In this document: in pieces, positions 23,725 through 35,700 of the stretch | Layout of the letters: each line of letters starts with the position of its first letter | Numbering within the stretch: the stretch's first letter is position 1 | DNA from: Branchiostoma lanceolatum | Taxonomy: Eukaryota > Chordata > Leptocardii > Amphioxiformes > Branchiostomatidae | Length of the DNA stretch: 64,000 nt | NCBI RefSeq assembly: GCF_035083965.1 | Contig: NC_089726.1 | Location: 13,459,501-13,523,500 of the forward strand | Direction of reading: 5' to 3' | The notes under the pieces: generated by a model | Told to the model about the DNA's origin: nothing | The model's database searches: none | The model's input: the letters and a program-made list of their open reading frames with translations, nothing else | Program-made: the position numbers and the translations under genes

Positions 23725-26700
23725 ATGGGTGACAGAGCAGAAGGAAAAAGCACTCAGGATACACAGTTAAAATCTAGCCCCAAATCACAGGACGCCGGTC
23801 CTCCCCCAGCAAAAGATGACGGCCCTAAAAGGGACCGTGACCGTAGGGACAGACCACCCAAGGAGGGGGGCGGGGGTGGCAGGTTCCGAGACCGTCGGAA
23901 GGAAAATAAAGACAGTTATGGTGAGCTGAGTGAAGGTCGCAATAGCAAAACTGGTGGACCGGGGAAAGACAGGGTTGACAAAAATGGCAGCAACAAACGG
24001 CCACAGTCTGCTAGGGACAGAGGGAGTGGCGACAGTCGTCATGGCGACAGGAACAGACCACGTGCAGACTCCAGGGGAGAGGTTAGGAGTGACCACGTGA
24101 AGGATGCAGGGAAACTGAGGCAGGAGGACAGGCGGAGTGACAGGGTGGATGACAGACCAAAAAGCTCACGTGACAGGGATCGGAATCGCAGGGACAGGGA
24201 CCGCAGGGATAGCGACAAGACTAAACCTACGGGTAAGGAGGACAAGAAGGGAAAGGACTCCAAGAGAGAGCCCAAAAAGACCAAAGAGGAGCTTAAAAAG
24301 GAAGAGGAGGAGAGAAAGAAAAGGATGGAGGAGGAACGATTGCTTGCAGAACAGAAGAAGGCAGAAGAAGAGCAGAAAAGACTGGAGGAAGAGGAGCGAA
24401 GGAAAGAGGAAGAGAAAAAGAGACAAGAAGAGGAACAAGTAAGTGGCTTTGTTTTCAACCTTTTGCCTTTACATGTATCTATATTTGTATGGTATTGCAT
24501 GATCTAGAAGTAAGCAGTATGATCGCGATATTCATGTTGATGTATATTGATTGACACCAATGTCTTACAATATCTTGGGATATAAACGAGGCAAAAACAA
24601 TTTGCAATGACCTCTCATTTTATATGAATTTTCCTCAGCGTCGTAGAGAAGAAGAGGAAGCAAGGAGGAAAGAAGAAGAGCAGGTATGATGTGTAACGCT
24701 ATCATGCATGGTAGCGTCCAGTCAACCTTATTACAGACAGTTTTTGATCCAGTTATATTGGTTAATATCAATAGAATACGGCAACAATTATAAATATCAG
24801 CCTCAGTCACACCATATACATGTACATCTTTGTATCTGTTGAAACAACAAATTACTTTCCAAGTGCCGGTAGGTACATGTAATCCTTGTCTTCCCAAGGG
24901 CCACCATTACCTGTCTGCCTAATGCTGGGGTCCTTAGGCTATTGTACCTCATACATATTTACCTGCACAGCAAATGCTATGAAACATGTCTGATTTAAGG
25001 ATACGTTGGGGTGACTGAAGGACCTTGGATTTCTTCAAAGGGTAATACTAGTAATGGCCCAGGCAAGAATTACTGCATACTCGTAAAACAAATCAATAAG
25101 ATTAACAGGAGCATTATTGTGTTAAAGTTACATTACTGAAGTAGGAATCTGATATGGTGCAAAAGCTGTTGCATAAGACATCTTTAAGAACGTTGTTACT
25201 CATGTATTGCTTCCTTTAGAATGGATAGAGAATTGCTCTAGTAACCAACCCTTCTTGGCCTCCATTTGGAACAGAGCATGAGTTTTTTTTCTGTACATAG
25301 TATTGGTACAATATATCTATGAACATCTACCCAAAAGAGAGAAAAAATTACATTCCAGTGCAAATAACTAGAGTGAAATCCATCATTCAGTTCAGACCTT
25401 TCCTCCATATAATGTTAAAAGGAAACTTTAAAAGTGGAAAAGCTTGTATCAGTGGTGCTGTCTGTGTTGTGGGAAAATTGAATGGGCTGTACATCATAAG
25501 TTTGAGCTTAGAATAAGCTGACATAAAAGCAAGCTGCTATTGGATTCCTGTCTTGTCTATTCTATCTAATGATATCCTATATTCAATCTTTAAAGATGAA
25601 TATATAGTACAGACTCTACAGAGTATCGTCCGATAATGCCATCTTTCATCATTGGATAGCCAGTTCAGTTGGGAATTTCTTATTTGCCCCTTCGGTCTAT
25701 TAAGCTGGCAGTGGTTGAGTGATGGGCGTAGAGAGACCTGCTGATATTCCATTCTGTCTGTAGGGGGCTGACGTGCTTAATACCACCACATAACAGTGCA
25801 GCAAGATAGCCTCTGTGGGGCATGTGTAGGATTGTCTAGACCTGAGATGTGTTTGCCTGGCTAAGCAATAAACTGAAAATGAAATTGTGTCCAAATACGA
25901 ATAGGCTGTGTTATGAGGTCTTGCTTTAAAGGATGGACAAGATGTTAGGAGTGTAAGGAACGCAGGTGTTTTTTTTTACTGATATCTTACTTGTCATGTC
26001 TGTCTTAAGGTATAGACTCTAACAGAGTACTGTGAGATGAGGGCATACGGCCAGGCATTCCTTTAGCAAATTTCTTGGTCGTTTGAATCACCAATATATA
26101 TATCCTGGTCAGTACAACTACGGTATGGATACCCTATCATATGGGAAAAGGTGTTTTGCAAAAACATGGCCCAGCTAATTTGTCTGCCAGTCCTGTATAC
26201 TATTATGATTTGGCCCTACCAATTGCAAACTAAAACACTTTACAGTATAAAACAACTTGATTGTCATCACACCAGTAGAAACGATGTTATGTTGCTGAGT
26301 CAACTCCAAGTCACTACAAGGGTTTTTGAATAATTTTTGTAATAATTTTGAATCATTTTCAATAAAAGAATATTTCTAAATTCACAACTCTTCTGAAATA
26401 GATTATTATTTACCGGTATTTGGATATTTTGGAAAAATTTTAAAAATAGATAACCACAAAGATCACTTTTATTTGGAATAATTTTCAAACATCTATCTTA
26501 ATTGTTGAAAGTTCTGGCATGTTTGATATATGAGATTGACATTTCCAATATCTTCCGTCTCCATAGAAACAGGCCCATGAGATGGCTGTAGAAGCTGAGG
26601 AGCGGATCCGGGCTAAGAAGGAACTCAGGACGACTAATCTTCATGCTGGAGGTGAGTACCACGTCAAACTGGGGCTTGTTAATGTATGGTTTGATAGGTG

Positions 26701-29700
26701 TTGGCAGGTGTCCACATTTGAATATGCGTGTTGGAATTAGCAGCGTTATAGCAGGATGTCAGACACATCTCACAGGGCTGGAAAACATGATGCAATTTCA
26801 ACACGCTCAAATACCAACGGTCATTTATCATTATGTGTGGGAATGTTTTTAGTGGTATTAATTCTTCATGAGAAAGAACGTTAGAGTTACTCAGCATCAA
26901 TTATTTAATTTGTTTTTAAACATTTCTGGTAGTAAACATAATAAAAATGAGAAATTGCAATGAAGTGATTGTCTATATTTCCTTGCAATCAAAACTGTGC
27001 ATAGAATCTACCCACAATAAAGCTTGCATGTTTGCATCATTTTACTAGTTTTATTGTATGTACCTTGTGGTAGTTGTGGGTGATGTGGAAGTTTCTTAAA
27101 TAAAATGTGACATTGTTGATTTTTTGTTTTGTTTAAGACAATCGGCCAGAAGAAGGGTTTTTCAGCAAACTTGACTCCAGCCTCAAGAAGAACACAGCTT
27201 TTGTCAAGAAACTGGTAAATAAAGTTTCTGCTTTCAAGATGTTGGACCCATGACAGATGTCATATTCCTTATGTATATTTCTGTTGTTCATTTCTGTTTG
27301 CTTCTGCTTGTACAACATTAGACAATGTTTTATGACTTTATGTATGAAAATGAATAAATTTCACAATTCCTCAGATATGTTATAAGTATATATTTGACAC
27401 ATATTCTTAGATTGAGAGTTGTTTATTTGTCTTTTCCTTGTAGAAAACAATAACAGAGCAGCAGAGGGAATCTCTGACTAAGGAGTTCAACTCCTTGAAC
27501 CTGACCAAGTACATAGGAGAAGCAGTAAGTCCTACTTACTCCTTCAAGTTTGTCCATATATATTTTTGACCCAGTGTTACAACAGATAAAGATATAAACC
27601 TAGTGTTTCCTGTAAGATTTGATATGTCAATTCTATATACCAGTCATTTTGCAACAAAAATATGTATTTTGTCTGTTTGTTTTGCAGGTGAATTCCTTTG
27701 TGGAAGCAAAGCTCAAGGTATCTTTAATTACCCATTTCAACTTACATGGAATTCCACATACAATAGATATAAATTTGTTACTGAATAAGAAAAAACAGCA
27801 TTATTCCTTTACATGACTCCTGTCCAAACTAAGTGCTATGAAATACACGTGTTTTCATGAAGGTTAGACATCCAGATAATAAGATATGCAAGGTAACCGT
27901 TCTTCAAGCAACTGAATAAAATTTGAAAACAGTCACTGACAAAAGACCGGATGCTGTCTGAGACGTCTGACCGTTTCCAAATTATATCCAGTTGCTTGAG
28001 TAACTTACCCTCTGCACATAAATTTTTGTTTATGATTATGAATGTTCTAACATTGTTCTGATGTCCTTTCCTGTTGTCAGATGTCAGACGTAAGCTGTGC
28101 GGTGCACCTGTGCTCCCAGTTCCACCAGCGCTACGCTGAGTTCACCCCCCAGCTGCTGCAGACGTGGAACAAGTCCTTTCAGGCACGGCGGGACGACAAG
28201 GAGGAGAAGAAAAAGGAGAAAGGAGACAAACTCAGGGTGGACATCAGGCAGGTGGCTGAGGTGAGACCTCTGTAGTATAGGCATGTTTTATTCTCAGGCC
28301 GAGCTGTTGCAATGTTGTGAACAGCTATCAGATGAAGGAGGATCTTAATATGCAGCTTGTAAAAAAATCAGAAATTGAAAGTTAGAATAATCCATAGATT
28401 CTCTTCAAGATTGTGTGATAGAAACAACCATTCTTCTGTTTTTGTGGCATACATCTCTAGAACCAAGAAAGTTGTCAGGATGGACTGAATGAACAGTCTG
28501 TTTTTGCAAAACTTTTCTGTCATATTTCTTCAGCTAACATATTTTTCAAAATCCTCTGAGTTTTTTTCCATTTTCTTTTCTCTCTGTGATCCATTAAGGT
28601 GTAGTCACAGCATATTTGTCCTTCTCCCTCCCTAGCTGACAGTGGCTGGAGTCTTTACAGACAAGGAAGGCCTGCCTCTGGTGGCCAGTCAGCTGAAGGC
28701 ACTGATCGATGGAGACAAGGAGGTACACAACAACCTGACTATCCTCTCCAGCTTCTGTAGGCACTGTGGGGAGGACTATGCAGGGCTGGTACCCAGGAAA
28801 AACAGGTAGGGAGAGCAGAAAAACGCTATGTTGTACTAAACGGTACATTGTATTGTGAAACAAGGATACAGAGATGTCCCCAGGTTGTGATTGTTGCATT
28901 AGATCTTCAGTTGCTGTGTCCCACAACTTACTTACAGGCCCAGTGGAAACTTAGGATTTCTATTCTATCCCTGCAGATATCTTGCAGACAAGTACAATGT
29001 CATCCTACCAAAGAGTGAGGTAAGTCTTCTTCAACAGCAACTACGTATAATGAAGCTAAATGCCATCTTAACATGTATGGACATGTACATAGAATAACAT
29101 TTCACATGAAACAGACATATTTCCCATGTAAAGTGATCTTCTGTCTGTTGATATTCAGGCTTTATAGCGATTAAAACAAATCTTTATTCATGTAGAATAT
29201 CTCTAGAATGCTATGTATTAGAATGACCTTAAAGTATGGTATTTAGGAAAAGCTGATATTCTGAATTTAGTGTTTCCTGATGTTCAAGCCATTGTGATTC
29301 CCTCAGGTGTTCCCGTCAGAGATCCAGGCAAAGTGTCGCCAGCTGCTGAAGGATTACTTCACCTCCCTGGTCAAACACCTGCAGAAGGACCACAAGGCAC
29401 TGCAGAACCAGGCATGGAACAACAGAAGAACCCTTCAGGTTACAGGAAACTTTTTATCTTCTTGCTTCTCGCAGATCTGCTACTTTAACTGGATTGAAAA
29501 GTAGTCATATATACCTGTTGTCAATGTAGAAAGCAACAGTAGATGCAAGCATTCTGTAGCTGTAAATATTTTCTTTATTGTTTTTCCCACCTAAGCCATC
29601 TGCCACAATGCTGGCTTGTCCGTAGCCATGCAATGTCCAGTGATGGCTGATATAGACCTCTGTCCCAGTCAGGAAGCAGTCCTGCACTCAATAGTGGCTG

Positions 29701-32700
29701 GACTGTGCCGAAGAACATGGGAACATACTTACTATTTATTACAACTGATATAATAGTAATGTCTACTCAATCTCTTAATATACAATGTAATGCTAAACCT
29801 TTCTACATCATTTTATTTTCAATATCTATTTTAAAGATTTAGAGCTACATATAAACCAGATTGAAAGAGTATATAATGAAGTTGCATGTTTCATCCTAAT
29901 GTTTGATTAGAAAGTGTTGGTGTTGTTCCACCAGACAAAAGGAGAGCTGAGTGAAGAGAGACAGAAGGCGTTTGAGGATGCCCAGGCTGTGTACCAGAAA
30001 CTACTGATGAATGCCTCCACCCTAGCAGACCTTCTGGATGAAGACATGCCTGATCTACCTGAAGATGGTGAGAGTTTTTTTTAATGTTGGCAAGATCTGT
30101 TGATTGAAAGTCATAGTGTGAAAAGTATGGTGGGAAAGTTTGTGTATTTAGACAACAGTGAAAATTCTTCTGCTTGCATAAAAATAAGTTAAAGAAATTG
30201 TTAGACAGATATCTAATGTCATAACTTCATTTCCACTTTTTTGTTTAACAGATTTTAAAGAGGAGGAAGAGGGAAATGTTGACATCTTCCTTGCTATCAA
30301 AGGTGGCGACGTAAGTAGAATACACAAAGCAATTATTCTAATCAATGTCTCAGAGCTATTGCAAAACATACAAAACTACTAGCTATTGACACTCCAGACC
30401 GAACAGTGTAACCTCTAGTTCATTTGTCATCTAGGGTGAGATAGGAGAGAACACCCTGTGTGTAACCTCCAGGTTATGTCTCCTGTAGGGTGAGATAGGA
30501 GAGAACACTCTGTGGGAAGATGAGGAGACCAGGAGCTTCTATGAGAACCTGCCAAACCTGAAGGAATTTCTACCTGCTGTAAGTTGTCTTAATGCATTGT
30601 CTTGTGTCAGAATGAAATTGAACATCACTTCTTTAAGAGTACAAACTTCCACCAAGCCTCTGCTGTGTATTATGAATCTTTCAAAGTTAAAACATCCTAA
30701 CAACTTGTGTCAAGCTCTTCCCAGTAAATTTAGTTGTTCATTCGGTAAGATTCTGAATAGAAATTTTCAATTGACCGTCTAAGATAGGGCTCTCAGCATG
30801 CCTGTATTGTTTACATCATGTCTTTGTCCTCAGATCTTGTTCAAGGACAGTGAGAAGAAGTCCAAGGAGCAAGAGGCTGAAGCAGACACACCTGAAGACA
30901 CTGTGGAGGCACTAGAGGAAGGTGAGAGTATCTCTCAGTGTTTGCACAATTAGCTCATGGTGCCTATTTTTTACCGGGTCTCGCATTGATTTTAACTTTG
31001 TGTTAAAACTTCCAGGGCCCGACAGTGCCCAAAAATAGCCCGGTAGCCGCAGGGTGCCCCACAGGGCCATGTATGGGTAACGCTTGGAAGTGCAAAAAAA
31101 GCAGCCCATGAACTGCCCAGCGGGGCACCTTTTTCCAATGTGACCTAAGCATAGATGTGCTAGTCTGTTGTACCATTGCATCTGAAGACAACTGAAATAG
31201 ATTGGTTCATCAACCCCCTTCCTGCTGACTTCTGCTCTAAACAATGCAAACTTGGTGCATGGATGACCCTATTGCATGAGGAAGGTCAACAAGACTTTTC
31301 GCCTCCTCCCAACAGAGATGAGTAACATGGAGCTGGCTGAGGCAGTGGAGGTGGTGGAGGCTGAAGCTGAGGCTGAAGCTGAGGCTGAGGCAGACACCAC
31401 TCAGGCAGAGATGTCAGTAGAGGACATCGAGAAAGAGATCCTAGGCACTGTAGAAGGTAACTGTCTGCAACAAGTTCACAGCTCGACTATTTGTTCTTTT
31501 TTTCCTCTCCAAAATATCCAGAAAGTGCTTGTTTTGTGTCCATTTGAATGTCATGTGACCTTTTTCAGTAGGAAACTTACATTGTATGGAAAGCCTCTAT
31601 TTGTATATTACTTAGAAGATGGACAGAATTTGATAAATGTAAATGCAATGTTTTTTTGTTTTGTGCCCAGATGTCGATGATGACACAGAGGGTGCATCGG
31701 GGTCCAGTACTAAGATGTTACTGGAGGGATTCCTGCAGCAGCTGCCTAACTGTGTCAACAGGGAGTTCATCGACAACGTAAGGCACCTGGTTAACAGATC
31801 CTAAAGGCATTAGTGAGGGCTGCAGTATAAAACATTTACACTTTCATCAGTCTATTGTTGAATTGTATGGACATCTAGCCAAGGTCCAAATACTTTTAAG
31901 TTGTAGCTTTTGTATAATATGTCATACATGACCAGATTGGGCATGTAGTTTTTATCTATAACTATGGACTGTGCAAAATAACTGACCAAACTTGTATGGA
32001 TAAAAGGGAGCAATAATTTTAGGAAGAGAATAAAGTATGGCTATAGTTGTCACTAATGCTGTTGAAATAATGATTGTTTCTTGACTTCCAGGCTGGGCTG
32101 GAATTCTGTATGAACATGAACAACAAGACCAACAGGAGAAAACTGGTCAGGGCTCTCTTCACTGTGCACAGGACAAGGTACAATCCATCAGTCTGTAGCT
32201 ATAACACTTTGGCATGGACAAAAGATGTTAAAGGGATTTAGTGACTAATTTAGATATTGATGTTTTGAGCAGCTTATATATTTTGTGTTAGATGTCAACG
32301 CTTGATCATCAGCTTACATGCAATATCACAGAAACTAAAGCTTGCAAATTTAATGTGATGTACATCTGAGCAATCAATTCAGAGTTTTGGTATAAAACCT
32401 GGTTCTCCAGTACTTTCCTTTAGTCACTGACAAAAGACAGCGGATGCTGTCTGAAACGTCTGACTGTTTTAAAATTCTATCCAGTCGCTTGAGTAAATGT
32501 CATTTGGCGTACATCTGAGTAGTTAGTGACTATTGTTTACACAGTTTAACATGTACCTGTCATTCTAGGATTGATCTCCTGCCCTTCTACTCGCGCCTGG
32601 TGGCCACCCTGCAGCCGTGCACCCCTGACGTGGCAGACGACCTGGTCGCCATGCTGAAGGGAGACTTTAGGTTCCATGTGAGTCATCACCAAATCATGGC

Positions 32701-35700
32701 CTTGGAGAAGAAAGTTCACAAGCAAAACCTTTTATTCCCTGCTGGACAGAGCTGCCTAGAAACACTGAGTGTAGACTAGTCGGCTTCTGCTAACCCCTGT
32801 GTCAGGAACCCCCACAGTAGTATAATCAAATACTGGATGCTACTACCACTGCTACTATTGTTCTTTTATGATCTGTACTCTTAAGTCCTGTGATGTGCTA
32901 AAGATAGAAAATGGCATGTAACATGATATCCTGAATAAGGATCTTAGCTACAGTTACTTAATGCCATTTGCAGAGTAGTTGTAAAACTTCTCTGTGTCTT
33001 TGCACAGGTTAGAAAGAAGGACCAAATCAACCTGGAATCAAAACTGAAGACAGTCCGCTTCATAGGTAAGTTGAGGGCCCTCTTAATTTTTTCTTTTTGT
33101 CACCGCCTTGGGAATTAGATTTCTATGGATTGCTTAGAAACCTGTTTTTACACATGAAGTTGGGGGGGATGAATCTATAGTTCGAATTTTACTTTGAAAA
33201 TGAAAACTCTTTCCCTGAAAGTAGCAATTGTAAGAAGGAGATGCATGTAAGGTAAGACATCATCATTATCAAAATGTTTGGCTGTCTTTGCAGGGGAGAT
33301 GACAAAGTTCAGTGTCTTCCCCAAAAAGGAGACTCTTCATTGTCTAAAGGTTTGTATTGATTCATGTATTTTCTGCATTTATACTTAGTAAGTGTACCAT
33401 CTCTCTCTTATTCTGTCCTTCTTCCACACCCCACTCATGTCCCATTCCATTCCTGTCACATTCAACTCCATGCCATCAGGAAAGTTAACTTCTTGTACAC
33501 ACTTGTTGATGTTTGTTTGTTTGTTGTGCAGATGTTGTTGCTAGACTTCCGGCACCACCAGATAGAGATGGCCTGCGCCCTGCTGGAGTCCTGTGGTCGC
33601 TTCCTGTACAGGTCACCTGACTCACACCTGCGCACCAAGGTTCTACTGGTAAGGACACTTCTATAGTTCCTACTCTAACTTTCTTTTAGGGAAGAAATAC
33701 AGTTTGATATTCTTTTATCAGGACAAGTATTTCCTACGTTTTTTTAAGTGCACATAGTGCAAATCAATTTTTAATGTGCAGGTTACATATACATGTAGGC
33801 AGGTTTTCTATTTGTTTACCACATTTTCATTCCAGAATAGAAACATTTCTTGTCTCACTGTATTCATCATTATCATCAGAAAGGCCATTTTGAGGATTAT
33901 GTTCAGGGCTTGATTTGCATTACATGTACTTGGTTAAGGTGCACAGGTGCAGGATTGGATGATTAATCATGGACTTGATTGTCATTTGCTGATGTGGAGT
34001 TTGCTATTGAACCCCAACAGGAACAGATGATGCGTAAGAAGACGGTGATGCACATGGACGAGCGCTACACCACCCTGATAGAGAACGCCTTCTACTACTG
34101 CAACCCACCAGAGGTGGAGAGGGTCAGTCAGCTTACTACTACAGTCAAACCTGCCTATAGCGGTCACTCAAGGGACTGGCCAAAATCGACCGCTATGGAC
34201 AGGTGGCCGCTCTATAGAAACGGTTGATTGATTACGAGCAATAAGTGGCACATGTTTTCTGTTCCCACTGAGAAACATTTATTCACATACATGTACATGT
34301 ACAGTCAAACTTGGTCTACCGACCACTTTCACAAGACGACCATCGGCTCAAGATGACTGCTTTCGGTAGATCCGGATTTTTCCACAAGCAAATTTAGTCC
34401 AAGTCGATCCATCGATCCGCCCCCAATCCGGAGCACATGCGACCAAAATGTTGCCAAAGACAACCGTGTCATTTTCAATTGCGCGGCGACATCATTTATC
34501 AGCAAATAATTGCGGAATTTCACGGTAAAATCAGCCTGTTTGGGTCGGATTCCTTGCCGGGAGAAAAAACAACAGCTGCAAGATGAGAGGTCATAGGGTC
34601 ATTGGGATAGTCTACTGTAATGTGGGTGCAGCTGCAATGTGTGAGTTATGATTTTGACTTGACTTTACTCTACATTAAATAGTACAAAATGTAAATTTAT
34701 TTCGTCAAAGAAGTTCTTTGAATAAAGAGAACAGAATATACAAAGAATGGATGACTTTATAACCTTTTTTTAGAGAATAAAAGGCATCTGTCTTTTTTTT
34801 AACAAACTGCTCCCCCATGCATATGGTACTACTAGTGAAGTAACCCAAGTAAACAAAACGTCCCGCTAGGACCGCGCACCAAGAGGCTCTGTTTGTCTCA
34901 AATTTCTGGCGTCTTGGCGGTTTTGGAAATTCAAAACCAACACCAGGAGCAAAATAAAACCATGTACAACATTTTCATGGGTAACACTGTAGCTATAATG
35001 ACATTTTTTTCTGCGGGGATTTGAAAGAAGGCTCCCGAATCTTGCGGCAACCATGCGCCGTGACCGTTATCGGCAGTGTTTCCAGACCCGCGGGACCGAA
35101 AATCGAGTGGCCGCGACCGCGTTGGCCAGGTGACCGCTATAGCCTAATTCTTAATGCTTATGTCAATGGGAAAAATCCAAGGGACCGACAAAAAGTGACC
35201 ACTATGGGCAGGTGGCCGCTATGCAAAGGTGACCGCTAATACAGGTTTGACTGTACATGTACTCATTTTGAAACTGATCCAGTTGAATATATCCAATGTG
35301 TTGCACATTCATTAGGCTTATTTTTTGATGACAGGGTAACCATAATTGCAAGTTTAAGTGGCTCCACATGTCCTACTGAGTGATGATTATGGTGCAAAAG
35401 ATGTCAGTTAGCGGAGGAATACGTCCACTGTAATATGTACATGATTGTAAGTTAATTGTATTTGCCATCCACATTTATTGCCTCCCAGTTTATTAACCGT
35501 AGGTTATTTTTCTCAGACTCCTGTCAAGATTCGACCGCCCATGCACGAGTACATCAGAAAGCTGCTGTACAAAGACTTGTCCAAAATCACCACAGAAAAG
35601 GTACACCTTTAATGTTTTGATGCATATATTTGCCTTTCGAAGTTCTGGGATAGTTGAAACATGTTCAGCTAAGGTGAAGTACACAGTACTCAATTTGTTC

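Noticed and set aside
24039-24500. Ser/Leu-rich antisense frame of 153 codons
   Set aside because: It is the complement of the Lys/Glu/Arg-rich UPF2 first exon.
30955-31170. GC-rich block in a UPF2 intron as an extra exon
   Set aside because: UPF2 phases close without it and it reads like a dispersed repeat, but I could not define its ends.
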